From positions 12,962 to 76,961 of the forward strand of contig DEBC01000130.1 of the NCBI GenBank assembly GCA_002348365.1: 64,000 nucleotides of DNA, read 5' to 3'. The stretch comes from Alphaproteobacteria bacterium UBA2966. Its GTDB lineage: Bacteria > Pseudomonadota > Alphaproteobacteria > UBA2966. Every line of letters starts with the position of its first letter. Positions within the stretch are counted from its first letter, which is position 1. A program made the position numbers and the translations under genes. A model generated the notes under the pieces. The model saw only the letters and a program-made list of their open reading frames with translations. It searched no databases and had not been told where the DNA came from. Of the stretch, positions 27,391 to 37,524 are shown in pieces.

Positions 27391-30114
27391 CTAGCTCGCC
27401 TTGCCGTGACAATGTTTGTATTTGCGGCCCGATTCGCAGGGGCAGGGGGCGTTGCGCGGTACTTTCCCCCACGTACTGGGATCTGCGGGATCGAGCTTCG
27501 GCCGTTCCTTGAGCATGGTTCCCGACCCGCTGGCGGCGAGCTCCATTTCACCTTCGCCCGTAAAGGGATCGATGTGAGACTCCAGAACATCCGACGCATC
27601 TCGCTGGGCCGGTGGTGGCGGTGCGCCCTCGCGGTGCTCCATGTGGAGCTCGACATGGGCCAGAAGGTTTGTGACGTGCTCCCGCAACTCGATCAGCATT
27701 GCCTCGAATAGCGCAAAGGCCTCGCTCTTGTATTCATTCAACGGGTCGCGCTGTCCGTAGGCACGCAGCCCGATACCCTGGCGCAGGTGATCGAGAGCCA
27801 GCAAATGTTCCTTCCAGTGCTGGTCGAGCAGTTGGAGTAGCAAATTCTTTTCAACCATGCGCCAGAGGTCGCGGCCGTAGTTGGCAGCTTTCTCGGCCAT
27901 CTTGCGGTCGACTTCCTGCTCGAGGCGTTCCCAGATCTCGACGGGGCCGATACCTTCTTCAGCCGCCCAGGCAGCGATTGGCAGGTCGAGATCGAAGATC
28001 CGTTCGACTTCCGACCGCAAGGTTTCTGTCTCCCATTGCTCAGCGTAGGCCTTCTCGGGCACGTGCCGGACGCATAGCGTCTCCACCACCTCGCGACGCA
28101 TCTCCATGACATCCTCGGCAACGTCCTCTGCCCGCATTAGTTCGATGCGCTGCTCGTAGATGACCTTGCGCTGATCGTTCATCACATCGTCAAAGCGCAG
28201 CAGGTTTTTTCGAATGTCGAAGTTGCGGGCTTCGACCTTCTGCTGTGCTTTTTCGAGCGCTTTGTTAATCCAGGGATGGATGATCGCCTCGCCTTCCTTG
28301 AGCCCAAGTTTGCGCAGCATCGAGTCCATGCGTTCGGACCCGAAAATGCGCATCAGGTCGTCTTCCAGGCTGAGGAAGAATTTTGATGAGCCGGGATCAC
28401 CCTGCCTTCCGGAACGGCCACGAAGCTGATTGTCGATACGACGGCTCTCGTGCCGTTCCGTGCCGACGATAAACAGTCCGTTCACGTGAATGACGGCCTT
28501 CTTGTCATTCTCGATCTCGAGCGCGATTTCCGCGATCTTCTCTTCACGCTTGGTGTCGCTCTCGATGTTGTCTGCTTCTTGGGCAACACGCATTTCCATG
28601 TTGCCGCCCAATTGAATATCGGTCCCGCGACCGGCCATGTTCGTGGCGATGGTCACGCCGCCCAACCGCCCGGCTTGGGCGATGATATGCGCCTCCTGCT
28701 CGTGATAGCGTGCGTTAAGAACGTTGTGCTCGACACCACGCTCTTTCAACAGTTTGGCGAGGTGCTCGGACTTTTCGATCGAGACCGTGCCGACCAGCAC
28801 CGGTTGCCCGGACTTCTGGCATTCCTCAATCTGATCGAGGATGGCGTCGTATTTCTCATTGGCAGTGCGATACACTTCGTCGTCTTCATCCTTGCGAACG
28901 CACGGCAGGTTTGTGGGGATAGTGATCACGTCGAGACGATAGATGTCGGCAAACTCTTCGGCCTCGGTAAGGGCGGTGCCCGTCATGCCTGCCAGCTTGT
29001 CGTAAAGGCGGAAGTAATTCTGAAACGTGATCGACGCCAGTGTCTGATTTTCCTGCTGGATGGAAACGCGCTCCTTGGCCTCCAACGCCTGGTGGAGGCC
29101 CTCCGAATAGCGGCGGCCTTCCATCATCCGGCCCGTGAACTCGTCGATAATGATGACCTTGTCATCCTTGACGATGTAGTCCGTATCGCGTGCGAACAGC
29201 TTATGAGCGCGCAGCGCCTGATTGACATGATGGACGATTGAAATATTGGCAATGTCGTAGAGCGAGCCGTGTTCCAGCTGATCGGTTTCACGCAGGATTT
29301 CTTCGACACGTTCCACACCGGCGTCCGTGAGCGATACGGCGCGCGCCTTTTCATCCGTTTCGTAATGTTCGTCCTCGAGACTGGGGATCACCTTGTCAAC
29401 GGCGAGGTAGAGCTCCGAGGAGTCCTCGGCCGGTCCTGAGATGATCAAAGGCGTTCGCGCCTCGTCGATCAGGATGCTGTCCACCTCGTCGACGATCGCG
29501 AAATCGTGTCCGCGTTGGACCATGTCATCGAGCGCGAACTTCATGTTGTCGCGGAGGTAGTCAAAGCCGAATTCGTTGTTAGTCCCGTAGGTGACGTCGG
29601 CCGAGTAGGCCTCTCGCCGCTCAGAGTCATCGATGCCGTGTACAATGACGCCGACTTTCAGGCCTAGGGCTTGGTAGATGCCGCCCATCCACTCCGCATC
29701 GCGCTGGGCCAGGTAGTCATTCACGGTTACCACGTGAACGCCCTTGCCACCCACTGCATTCAGATAGACCGGAAGCGTTGCCACGAGCGTTTTACCTTCA
29801 CCCGTGGCCATTTCGGAGATCTTGCCCTGATGCAGGACCATGCCCCCGAGAAGCTGGACGTCGTAGTGCCGCTGCCCCAGCGTCCGCTTTGCCGCCTCGC
29901 GTACCGTCGCAAAAGCGTCGACGAGTATGTCATCGAGGGTCTCACCCTTTTCCAGCCGTTCACGCAGCATGTCTGTGCGCGCGCGGAGTTCGTAATCGGC
30001 AAGATCCTCGAGCTCGGGCTCGAGAGCGTTAATCGCATCGACCTTCGGCTGTAAGTCGCGCAAAATGCGCTCGTTGGCGGTGCCGAAGAACTTCTGGGCC
30101 AGCGCAGCGAACAT
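27391..30114 (-). CDS. secA: Preprotein translocase ATPase SecA
   Basis: 907 aa, the motor that pushes unfolded preproteins through SecYEG. Walker A ATGEGKT is at 103-109, DEVD Walker B at 209-212, [10 protein letters not shown] marks motif VI, and the preprotein-crosslinking and helical scaffold domains follow. The C-terminus keeps the SecB/lipid-binding zinc motif ([13 protein letters not shown]). An open frame extends 225 bases upstream but is unrelated; the ATG used gives the canonical [11 protein letters not shown] start with AGGGA upstream. It is divergent from argJ (198 bases between) and converges with accA. Confidence 0.98.
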   Translation of the reverse strand: MFAALAQKFFGTANERILRDLQPKVDAINALEPELEDLADYELRARTDMLRERLEKGETLDDILVDAFATVREAAKRTLGQRHYDVQLLGGMVLHQGKISEMATGEGKTLVATLPVYLNAVGGKGVHVVTVNDYLAQRDAEWMGGIYQALGLKVGVIVHGIDDSERREAYSADVTYGTNNEFGFDYLRDNMKFALDDMVQRGHDFAIVDEVDSILIDEARTPLIISGPAEDSSELYLAVDKVIPSLEDEHYETDEKARAVSLTDAGVERVEEILRETDQLEHGSLYDIANISIVHHVNQALRAHKLFARDTDYIVKDDKVIIIDEFTGRMMEGRRYSEGLHQALEAKERVSIQQENQTLASITFQNYFRLYDKLAGMTGTALTEAEEFADIYRLDVITIPTNLPCVRKDEDDEVYRTANEKYDAILDQIEECQKSGQPVLVGTVSIEKSEHLAKLLKERGVEHNVLNARYHEQEAHIIAQAGRLGGVTIATNMAGRGTDIQLGGNMEMRVAQEADNIESDTKREEKIAEIALEIENDKKAVIHVNGLFIVGTERHESRRIDNQLRGRSGRQGDPGSSKFFLSLEDDLMRIFGSERMDSMLRKLGLKEGEAIIHPWINKALEKAQQKVEARNFDIRKNLLRFDDVMNDQRKVIYEQRIELMRAEDVAEDVMEMRREVVETLCVRHVPEKAYAEQWETETLRSEVERIFDLDLPIAAWAAEEGIGPVEIWERLEQEVDRKMAEKAANYGRDLWRMVEKNLLLQLLDQHWKEHLLALDHLRQGIGLRAYGQRDPLNEYKSEAFALFEAMLIELREHVTNLLAHVELHMEHREGAPPPPAQRDASDVLESHIDPFTGEGEMELAASGSGTMLKERPKLDPADPSTWGKVPRNAPCPCESGRKYKHCHGKAS

Positions 30115-30312
30115 TGGATGTCCCTGGAATCGGAAAGGCACACGCCCTAGGGCGTATCGACTTGAGACATAAGGTCCGACCGGCATCCTGTCAACGGCGG
30201 TTTCTGCGCTGTTCCCGCCATAAGCGGCTTCTTGCCGCTCCTGCTCGCGCATGACATAAGGGCGGCCATCCGGCAACGTTCGAGTTTGGGTTTGTGATCG
30301 GGGGAATGTCCA

Positions 30313-31584
30313 ATGGCGCGTAAAAAGGGCGGCAAACACTCTCAGACGGGCACTCTGACCCGCTCGCCACTCGCCCGTGGACGCTTCCCGCGAATTCCCG
30401 AGGTGCAGGGCGTTCGGCTATCTTCGGTCGCGGCCGGCGTAAGGTACCGGGGCAGAAAGGACGTCATGCTGGCAGAACTTTCGCCGGGAACAACTGTCGG
30501 CGGGGTCTTTACGCGCTCAAAGACCGCAGCGGCGCCCGTGGTGTGGTGTCGAGACAGATTGAAATCGGGCAAGGCCCGGGCCGTTCTTGTGAATGCCGGC
30601 AATGCGAACGCATTCACGGGATCCGAGGGCGTGTCTGCGGTGGCCACAGTGGCCGAGGCTGTTGCCAAGCAGGTGGGATGTCGGGCCACGGATGTGTTCA
30701 TGGCCTCCACGGGTGTCATCGGTGAACCGCTGCCCCACGATCGCATCACGCAGGCGCTTGGCAGGCTGCAGCGGGGATTGTCAGGGACGTCGTGGCGCGC
30801 CGCTGCGGAAGCCATTCGTACGACAGATACCTTCGCCAAGGCGTCATCCGCGGTCGCACATATCGACGGCAAGCCGTATGTTATTGCGGGCATCGCCAAA
30901 GGATCCGGCATGATTGCACCGGATATGGCGACAATGCTGGCATTTCTGTTCACTGATGCCCGGCTTCCGGGCGACGTGCTCCAAAAGCTGACCGTCGCCG
31001 CGAATCGCGTATCGTTCAACGCGATCTCCGTTGACGGAGACACGTCGACCTCTGACACCGTGCTCACGTTCGCTACCGGAAAAGGTCCTCGTCACGCGCG
31101 CATAAAGTCCGCTTCTGACCCGCGCCTGGCAGACTTCAAGGCCAAGCTCCGTTCCGTCATGACCAATTTGGCTCAGCAGATTGTCAGGGATGGTGAAGGG
31201 GCATCGAAGTTTGTGACGATTTCGGTAAGTGGTGCCGAATCCTCCCGAGCGGCGCGGGCAATCGGGCTTGCCATCGCCAACTCGCCGCTTGTCAAGACAG
31301 CGATTGCCGGAAACGATCCCAACTGGGGGCGCATCGTCATGGCGGTGGGCAAGGCCGGCGAAAAGGCGGACCGTGATCGACTCAGGATCGACATCGGCGA
31401 CTGGCAGATCACCGCCGAGGGTATGGTTCGCGCCGACTATGATGAATCGCCGGTCGCCCGGTACATGAAGGGCAGCGAGATCGACATTCGGGTTGATGTC
31501 GGCGTCGGACGGGGTCGTTTCACCGTCTGGACCTGCGATCTCACGCGGGCCTACGTATCGATCAATGCCGATTATCGCTCATAG
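30313..31584 (+). CDS. argJ: Bifunctional ornithine/glutamate N-acetyltransferase ArgJ
   Basis: 423 aa. It moves acetyl from N-acetylornithine to glutamate (cyclic arginine synthesis) and may also use acetyl-CoA. The precursor self-cleaves at the [14 protein letters not shown] motif, between A206 and T207, giving the Thr nucleophile of the beta chain. [10 protein letters not shown] and the C-terminal GNDPNWGRI motif are present. A basic leader of about 20 residues precedes the family's usual start. An AlphaProteo-type mutT follows 42 bases later. Confidence 0.95.
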   Translation: MARKKGGKHSQTGTLTRSPLARGRFPRIPEVQGVRLSSVAAGVRYRGRKDVMLAELSPGTTVGGVFTRSKTAAAPVVWCRDRLKSGKARAVLVNAGNANAFTGSEGVSAVATVAEAVAKQVGCRATDVFMASTGVIGEPLPHDRITQALGRLQRGLSGTSWRAAAEAIRTTDTFAKASSAVAHIDGKPYVIAGIAKGSGMIAPDMATMLAFLFTDARLPGDVLQKLTVAANRVSFNAISVDGDTSTSDTVLTFATGKGPRHARIKSASDPRLADFKAKLRSVMTNLAQQIVRDGEGASKFVTISVSGAESSRAARAIGLAIANSPLVKTAIAGNDPNWGRIVMAVGKAGEKADRDRLRIDIGDWQITAEGMVRADYDESPVARYMKGSEIDIRVDVGVGRGRFTVWTCDLTRAYVSINADYRS

Positions 31585-31626
31585 AGCGAGTTCACCTGCG
31601 AGAGCGGCGAGTTCGAAAGGGTCTCG

Positions 31627-32034
31627 ATGATGGACGTGCCCGTCCTGCTGGTGACCGCGGTTGCGCTGGTGGATGTCGATGGGCGCGTCCTGCTGGCGCA
31701 ACGGCCGGCGGGCAAACCCATGGCGGGTCTTTGGGAGTTTCCCGGCGGGAAAGTGCGGGAGGGCGAAACCCCGGAGGTGGCACTGATCCGGGAATTGGGG
31801 GAAGAACTTGGGATCGATGTAACGGAGACCTGTCTGGCTCCGTTCACGTTCGCCTCGCACACATATGACGACTTTCACCTTCTCATGCCGCTCTTCGTCT
31901 GCCGGATATGGGAAGGCGTCGTGACGGCACGCGAAGGCCAGGAACTCAAGTGGGTGCGGCCACAGGACATGAGCGACTATGACATGCCACCGGCCGATGT
32001 CCCGCTCGTTGCGATGCTGCGGGACCTGTTGTGA
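31627..32034 (+). CDS. mutT: 8-oxo-dGTP diphosphatase MutT
   Basis: 135-aa Nudix hydrolase that removes oxidised dGTP (and other nucleotides). The full Nudix box is present: GKVREGETPEVALIRELGEE followed by LGI. A substrate-recognition segment AQRPAGKPMAGLWEFPGG precedes it, as in MutT. AAGGG lies in front of the ATG. It follows argJ, a common alphaproteobacterial order. Confidence 0.9.
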   Translation: MMDVPVLLVTAVALVDVDGRVLLAQRPAGKPMAGLWEFPGGKVREGETPEVALIRELGEELGIDVTETCLAPFTFASHTYDDFHLLMPLFVCRIWEGVVTAREGQELKWVRPQDMSDYDMPPADVPLVAMLRDLL

Positions 32035-32141
32035 TCGAGATCGTGAGGTGCACCGACGGGAGTAACGCGGGAGGCGGCGCCAGGCTGTAGAATATCGATT
32101 CCGCCAACATCTATCCTCATTTTGATTGGTACAGCTCAGTT

Positions 32142-32312
32142 ATGAATATCATCCGTATCGTCGTCGCCATTTTCCTTCCGCCGGTCGACGCATTTCTGAC
32201 GGTCGGATTAGGCCTGCAATTCTGGTTGAACCTCATTCTCACAATCTGCTTATTCGTCCCGGGCGTTATTCACGCCCTCTGGCTGGTGGTGCGCAAAGCT
32301 CAGGACGCTTGA
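32142..32312 (+). CDS. Pmp3/YqaE family proteolipid
   Basis: 56 aa with two membrane segments joined by a short loop. The sequence AIFLPPVDAFLTVGLGLQFWLN and ILTICLFVPGVIHALW follow the Pmp3/YqaE (UPF0057) pattern, where the P-P and the final I-H-A-x-W are conserved. Members are small stress-related plasma-membrane proteins. It is too short for normal ORF cut-offs. No strong ribosome-binding site is visible. It ends 18 bases before the convergent methyltransferase gene. Confidence 0.8.
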   Translation: MNIIRIVVAIFLPPVDAFLTVGLGLQFWLNLILTICLFVPGVIHALWLVVRKAQDA

Positions 32313-32330
32313 CGTCGCCACGCCGCGCCG

Positions 32331-33281
32331 TCATTCCGGCTTCGCTTTGTCACCGGCAGATTGCTCGGTCGTTCCGAGGACATCGGCCAGCCGGGTCGTT
32401 GCGCTACCAGGCCGCAAGGGCTGGGGCTGAGACACATGTGGTGCCCACCCAGTCAAGGTGATGATCTGGAACGTCGCCGGGATCCTTCCGTCGGAATCAC
32501 CATGGTTTTGCTGATAGATCTCTCCTGCCCTTAGTAGGGTTTCCCGGCGTGTAAAGGTCCGCCGCCGGGTCTGGGTGGCATTGGTTTCTCCCATGCCCCG
32601 AAGATCGGTCATCAGGCGAAAAATATCCGGATAGGACACCGTCACCGAGTCTGCATCGGCGACCGACAGCGAGAAGCGGGCCCGAGTGAGCAGGTCGCCT
32701 GCGTCACGCACGTCGAGAAAGGGCGAGACCCTCGGACCCGCGCCGCCTTCGACCTCCGTTTCGGCCTGGAGGAGTGACTCGCGCAGTTCCCACAAGGTGT
32801 CACCCCCGAACAGCGTGGCCAGAAACAATCCGTCGGGTTTCAGCGTACGATTGAGCTGTGCCAGCGCTCCGGGAAGATCGTTGGTCCAGTGCAGCACCAA
32901 ATTACTGAGAACAATATCGAAACTCGCGGGAGCGAAGGGTACGGTTTCTTCGTCTGCCACGATGCATGCGGAAGGCTGGGCATTTGACGAGATGAATGAA
33001 GGTGCCAGACTTCGAACCATCCCCCATGAAGAGTCCGTCTGAACGAGTTCTTCGATGCCGCCGCGTCCGTGCAAGAGGCTTGCGAGCAAGCCATTCCGGC
33101 AACCAACATCGAGGCCGAACGGGAACTTCCGAGTGACATCATCGAGGCGGTCGAGCAGCCCGTCAGCAGCCATGCGCATGAGAAATTCATGATCCGCTGG
33201 CATGAGGGCCGCTCTGTCACGATGTGCCCGGACGGCCACCCGATCGAAAACCGAAGGAAGTCCCGAAATTTCTTCGCCCAT
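32331..33281 (-). CDS. SAM-dependent methyltransferase (NDUFAF5/BioC-like)
   Basis: 316 aa, class I methyltransferase fold. Motif I is LDVGCRNG (one residue off the usual GCGxG), followed by the acidic motif II region QTDSSWGMV and the post-I DIVLSNLVLHWTNDLPGAL. The C-terminal segment DADSVTVSYPDIFRLMTDLRGMGETNA matches the family that includes BioC and human NDUFAF5, which modifies complex I. In alphaproteobacteria this gene is usually divergent from comF, as here. Substrate not determined by sequence. Confidence 0.85.
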   Translation of the reverse strand: MGEEISGLPSVFDRVAVRAHRDRAALMPADHEFLMRMAADGLLDRLDDVTRKFPFGLDVGCRNGLLASLLHGRGGIEELVQTDSSWGMVRSLAPSFISSNAQPSACIVADEETVPFAPASFDIVLSNLVLHWTNDLPGALAQLNRTLKPDGLFLATLFGGDTLWELRESLLQAETEVEGGAGPRVSPFLDVRDAGDLLTRARFSLSVADADSVTVSYPDIFRLMTDLRGMGETNATQTRRRTFTRRETLLRAGEIYQQNHGDSDGRIPATFQIITLTGWAPHVSQPQPLRPGSATTRLADVLGTTEQSAGDKAKPE

Positions 33282-33404
33282 TCCTTCTATATGACATGTC
33301 GTATCCGCGCGCCAAAGCGGTACGCCATTCTTGAAGGAAGTGAGAGCCCCGCTCTTGTTGTCTCAGTTGATGCGATGATTTCCCCAAATGATGCGATGAC
33401 TTGA

Positions 33405-34166
33405 ATGCGTGTCCTGATCAACGGTTCGGGGCCGCTGATGCGTGCCGTTCTGGATGTCGTCTTCCCGCCGCGCTGCGTGGGGTGCCGCCGGTTCGTCGAC
33501 CCTCAAGGCGATCTGTGCCCTGCGTGCTGGAAAAGTTTGAATTTCATCGAAGGGGCGGTCTGAGCAATCTGTGGTTTTCCGTTCGAGGTTGACGTCGGAG
33601 AAGGAACCCTGTGCGGATCCTGCGTGCGCCGGCGGCCTGCATTCGCGCGGGCGCGGTCCGTGCTCCGCTACGACGAAGGGAGTCGTGAACTCATTCTGGC
33701 TTTCAAGCATGGCGACCGCACCGAACTTGCCGTGACACTCGGATCGTGGATGGTTCGTACTGGTGCTCGTCTCGTAGAAGAATGCGATGCCGTGGTGCCG
33801 GTGCCTCTCCATCGGCGACGATTGTTCTTGCGCCGCTTCAACCAATCGGCCTTGCTGGCCTACGGCGCGATGTCGGGAAAACGGGGTCCGCCGATACTCC
33901 CCGGTGCACTTCAACGCCGACGCAATGACCCGACCCAATCAGGCCGAAGTGCTGCTGCCCGTCGCGCCAACGTCGCGTCTGCCTTCATGGTTCCCCGCCG
34001 CTACCGGGATCGTCTCGCCGGTCAACAGATCTTGCTCATTGACGACGTCTCCGCGACGGGAGCGACAGTGAACGCGTGTGCAAATACTCTACTTGGCGCG
34101 GGGGTCAGAGAGGTTTCCGTTCTCACGCTGTGTCGAGTTGTCCGGGGCAATTCCTACTCTATATAG
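33405..34166 (+). pseudogene. comF: ComF family phosphoribosyltransferase-like gene interrupted by one TGA
   Basis: The frame encodes a ComF-type protein: zinc-finger start PPRCVGCRRF and LCPACWKSL, then a TGA at 33561-33563, then AICGFPFE, GTLCGSC, SVLRYDEGSRELILAFKHGD, and the phosphoribosyltransferase PRPP loop ILLIDDVSATGAT. In relatives the residue at the TGA is the first Cys of the second zinc pair (CAICG). A TGC or TGT to TGA change would explain it. The downstream frame is intact to 34166. Starts at 33405 or 33438 are both possible. ComF proteins support DNA uptake in naturally competent bacteria; in other bacteria the role is unclear. Likely a fresh pseudogene; a readthrough or selenocysteine reading is much less likely. 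Confidence 0.8.
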
Positions 34167-34299
34167 TCTTGCTGTTCTTTCGCCGGATCGCTCTTTCCGT
34201 GCGGACTTGAAGGAAAGAATTGAGGTCAGGGTGCGAACGTTTCTGCGCAAATTGCTCGGGCTGGCACCATCCGTTTCGACGAATCCAGAGGGATCCGCC

Positions 34300-34563
34300 A
34301 TGTCGAACATCGTTCTCTACACCACCATGTTCTGCCCATTTTGTACTCGCGCCAAACGCCTGTTGGAGGCGAAGGGCGTGTCCTATACCGAAATCGATGT
34401 CGGCATGGACGCGGGAAAGCGGCAGGAAATGCTGGATCGCGCGGGCGGTCGTCACACGGTGCCTCAGATTTTCATTGGCGACCGGCACGTGGGGGGCTCC
34501 GATGAGTTGGTGGCTCTGGAACAAACCGGCGATCTCGATGCGTGGATCGAGGCCGCGATATGA
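34300..34563 (+). CDS. grxC: Glutaredoxin GrxC
   Basis: 87 aa dithiol glutaredoxin that reduces disulfides and mixed glutathione disulfides. The active site is CPFC (TTMFCPFCTRAKRLL), with the cis-Pro region HTVPQIFIG and the GGSDEL glutathione site. GAGGG precedes the ATG at good spacing. Its stop overlaps the following nitrilase start as ATGA, so the two are translated together, a usual pairing. Confidence 0.95.
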   Translation: MSNIVLYTTMFCPFCTRAKRLLEAKGVSYTEIDVGMDAGKRQEMLDRAGGRHTVPQIFIGDRHVGGSDELVALEQTGDLDAWIEAAI

Positions 34564-35429
34564 GCGGGGTTTTCAAGGCTGCCTGTGTCCAGGTCAACGC
34601 CCAGCTCGAGATTGAGGACAATGTTGCCCGCGCCATCGAACTGATCCGAGAGGCGCACTCGGCGGGTGCGGACCTCATCACGATGCCCGAGAACGTGGGG
34701 ATGATGGGGCATCGCTCTCGCGATATCAGAGGCCTGGCGATGCCTGAGGCCGAGCATGTCGCACTGGCAGCGTTTCGCGATGCGGCGCGTGATACCGGGG
34801 CTTGGCTGCTTCCCGGGTCTCTTGGGATTTCCGCTGACGACGGGCGCGTACACAACCGCTCGTACCTGATCGATTCAGACGGTGGGATTGTCGCACGCTA
34901 CGACAAGATTCATATGTTCGACGTCGATTTGCCCAATGGCGAATCGTATCGCGAATCCAAAAATTTCAAGCCCGGTGGTGACACCGTGATCGCGCCAACC
35001 CCCTGGGGCCTGCTGGGACTGACTGTCTGCTACGATGTACGTTTCCCGCACTTATACCGGACCCTGGCCAAGGCTGGTGCCAGGTTCATTACGGTCCCTT
35101 CGGCCTTCACCAGAACGACGGGAACGGCACATTGGCACGTGTTGTTGCGTTCACGGGCCATCGAAACAGGGTGCTTTGTGATTGCCCCGGCTCAATGCGG
35201 GACGCATCCAGGCGAGCGTCAGACTTATGGCCACTCGCTCATCGTAAATCCGTGGGGCGAGGTTCTTTCCGACGGCGGAGAGAATCCAGGAATTGTCGTG
35301 GCAGAGATCGACTGCGCAAAGGTCGATGAGGCCCGCCATATGGTGCCTTCGTTGGCCCACGACCAACCGCTACCGGAACCTGAGGTCGCTGGCCAGTCAT
35401 CGGAGGTGGTTAGGCGCGCCGCCGTCTGA
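34560..35429 (+). CDS. Nitrilase-superfamily amidase (Nit1-like)
   Basis: 289-aa carbon-nitrogen hydrolase. The Glu-Lys-Cys triad is visible as E44 (MPENVG), K116 (RYDKIHMFD) and C157 (LTVCYDVRFP). LPNGESYRES and KPGGDT are typical of the Nit1 branch, whose members hydrolyse deaminated glutathione. This fits its four-base coupling to the glutaredoxin gene. An omega-amidase activity cannot be excluded from sequence. Confidence 0.9.
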   Translation: MSGVFKAACVQVNAQLEIEDNVARAIELIREAHSAGADLITMPENVGMMGHRSRDIRGLAMPEAEHVALAAFRDAARDTGAWLLPGSLGISADDGRVHNRSYLIDSDGGIVARYDKIHMFDVDLPNGESYRESKNFKPGGDTVIAPTPWGLLGLTVCYDVRFPHLYRTLAKAGARFITVPSAFTRTTGTAHWHVLLRSRAIETGCFVIAPAQCGTHPGERQTYGHSLIVNPWGEVLSDGGENPGIVVAEIDCAKVDEARHMVPSLAHDQPLPEPEVAGQSSEVVRRAAV

Positions 35430-35496
35430 TGTTGCGGTTGAATGGGGTCGGCCTCTGACCGAATTTGCAGCGGCTGATCGTGCCCCTGCGCAGCTT

Positions 35497-36654
35497 TCAC
35501 GCAGACAATTCCGGCAGGCGGAAGAAAAACTTGGCGCCTTTCCCGACCACCGAGTCGACACCGATTTCACCACCGTGCTGCTCGACGATCGATTTGCTGA
35601 TGTTGAGACCCAGGCCGGTGCCGCCGACCTGCTGGCCACCCAGCGGGTTCGTGCGAGAAAACTTCTCAAATATTCGATCCTTGAACTGCTCCGGAATCCC
35701 CTGCCCCTGATCGCTTGCCGATACGAGCACGGATCCGCTCTGCCTTGAAACGTTGACCTCGAAGGTGTCGCCGCGCGACGAGAATTTGACAGCGTTTGAC
35801 AGTAGATTGGACATCACCTGCATCAGCCGGTCGTCATCGCCCATGATCTTCGGGCCAGGTGTGGACTCGCCTACCACGATTCCAACGCCGTATTCACTGG
35901 CCAATCCACCGCTGGCCGATACGGCACCGTTCACGAGTTCCATGATATCGAGGGTCTTGACGCGGAACTCCATCTTGCCGGCGAGAAAGGCTGCCAACGA
36001 ATCCCGATCACTTACCGGGAGTGCGTCGATGCGTTCTTTGACTTTCGAATAATTCACCTCGCGGATCGAGATTGGAACGCTCTCGAACAATGTGCGGAAG
36101 CACACCTCACTTTCGCGCAGGGCATATTCGGCGGTTCGCTGCTGGGTCGTGTTGATCGCCGTGCAATGGATAAGTTGCTCTTCGCCGACATCCATCACCC
36201 TGACGGTGTTTCTGATCCAGATTCTCTCACTGTTCTTGTTGACGCCTTCGACTTCGTACTCGCTCGGTGCATATTTGCCAGCAAGCCGCGCCTTCCTGAA
36301 CTCGAGCATGCGCTCGATCGCTTCGGGCGAGAACAGAATTTCGAGAGTTCCAGCAGCGATGATCTCGGCCGGGTCGTCATAGCCGAACAGTTCGGCATAG
36401 GCCTGATTGGCATAGAGTGGTGTCCAGCCCTTGTGCACCACAATCCCCGCGCCCGAGGTCTCGACGAGTTGTTGGAATTCAACACTGCCGCCACCAACTG
36501 AAGCAAAATTCAGATCTGGCTGAGCTTCTTGAACTGAGTCATGGCTGGTGACGTTCGTCTCAAGGCACCTGGCTTCGGCCAATTCATGCTCAAGTTCCGC
36601 GATCCGCCGCTCAAGGCTGTATAGATCGGGCGCGGTATCGTGAATCGTTACCAT
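35497..36654 (-). CDS. PAS-domain histidine kinase lacking the phosphoacceptor domain
   Basis: 385 aa. A coiled N-terminus (7-32) leads to a PAS domain (about 60-178), then the beginning of a second PAS-like segment (FRTLFESVPISIREV, 186-222). At about 222-228 the sequence jumps to AGKMEFRVKTLDIMELVNGAV, which normally follows the DHp helices. The HATPase domain is complete: N box LMQVMSNLLSNAVKFS, G1 DQGQGIP, F box and G2 GGTGLGLNISKS. No H-box histidine exists between PAS and HATPase. It looks like an in-frame deletion of the rest of the second PAS and of the DHp domain. It could still bind ATP. It is on the minus strand, splitting a plus-strand gene run. Confidence 0.75.
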   Translation of the reverse strand: MVTIHDTAPDLYSLERRIAELEHELAEARCLETNVTSHDSVQEAQPDLNFASVGGGSVEFQQLVETSGAGIVVHKGWTPLYANQAYAELFGYDDPAEIIAAGTLEILFSPEAIERMLEFRKARLAGKYAPSEYEVEGVNKNSERIWIRNTVRVMDVGEEQLIHCTAINTTQQRTAEYALRESEVCFRTLFESVPISIREVNYSKVKERIDALPVSDRDSLAAFLAGKMEFRVKTLDIMELVNGAVSASGGLASEYGVGIVVGESTPGPKIMGDDDRLMQVMSNLLSNAVKFSSRGDTFEVNVSRQSGSVLVSASDQGQGIPEQFKDRIFEKFSRTNPLGGQQVGGTGLGLNISKSIVEQHGGEIGVDSVVGKGAKFFFRLPELSA

Positions 36655-36819
36655 CTCCCACCCAAAACGTGAGCAATGCTTCCTTCAGGGTGCTTCCCGG
36701 GTGCTGGCCGCGCAGGCCGTCTTTCTGGGGTGACTCTACGACACCCGGCATCGCATGTCGAAGCGAACACGGGCGGTTCATGACCTACAAACAGAATTGG
36801 GAGGGTTTCGAGATTTTCT

Positions 36820-37371
36820 CTAATTGGCCCGTGTCGCGAAGATGCGTTGTACAACTGCCGGTTTCGGTTTCTCCACGAAGCCGTGTTCATAGGCTCCGAT
36901 AGAGAGCTTGCCTGAGACGACTTCCATGAGTTCGCCATCGTTCAGAAGGAAATCGGGATTTTTGGGGCGTCCGTATTGTTCGTTGCCGATGGCGAACGTC
37001 TCATAGATGAGAACTCCGCCAGGCGCGACAGCCGAGACGATATCGCCCAAGATAGGACGAAACAGGTAGTTGGTGACCACCACACCGGCAAAAGTTTGAT
37101 TTTCGAATGGCCAGCCTGTTGCCAACTCCAAGTCCGCTTCGAGGACTGTTAGTTCCAAATGTGGCGACAATGCCCGAACTCCGGAAACATTGCGGTCGAC
37201 TGCGACAACCGGGTAGCCGGCATCCAGGAACAATCGAGTGTGGCGGCCGTTGCCACACGCGACATCCAGGACCCCAACTGCATTAGTCTTAGGCACGCGT
37301 CGGGCGAAACGTTGGACCCAAGCCGAAGGTGTCAGATCATGGTGAGCCGTCGCAGAATCCTTTTCAGTCAT
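36820..37371 (-). CDS. SAM-dependent methyltransferase (TehB-like)
   Basis: 183 aa, class I fold. Motif I is VLDVACGNGRHTRLFLD, then VVAVDRN (motif II), a DLELATGWPF step, VVTNYLFRPIL and GGVLIYETFAIGNE. The pattern resembles TehB/small-molecule methyltransferases. The target is unknown; tellurite methylation is not implied. It lies on the minus strand with the kinase gene. Confidence 0.8.
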   Translation of the reverse strand: MTEKDSATAHHDLTPSAWVQRFARRVPKTNAVGVLDVACGNGRHTRLFLDAGYPVVAVDRNVSGVRALSPHLELTVLEADLELATGWPFENQTFAGVVVTNYLFRPILGDIVSAVAPGGVLIYETFAIGNEQYGRPKNPDFLLNDGELMEVVSGKLSIGAYEHGFVEKPKPAVVQRIFATRAN

Positions 37372-37524
37372 CTCGGCGGACCCGCGCAGTTGTATGCGGC
37401 GTACATGCGTTAACCAATTGTCCTCGCCGAATTACTAGGCTATTGATCGCGGCGCGCAAAATGGTACATGGGTTTGGTATCATGGTGCCCGCCGGGGTGA
37501 CGAGGATACTGTAATCATAGAGAC

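Noticed and set aside
30115..30339. 75-residue N-terminal extension of SecA
   Set aside because: Unrelated to the family and lacks a good start; the MFAALAQ start is canonical.
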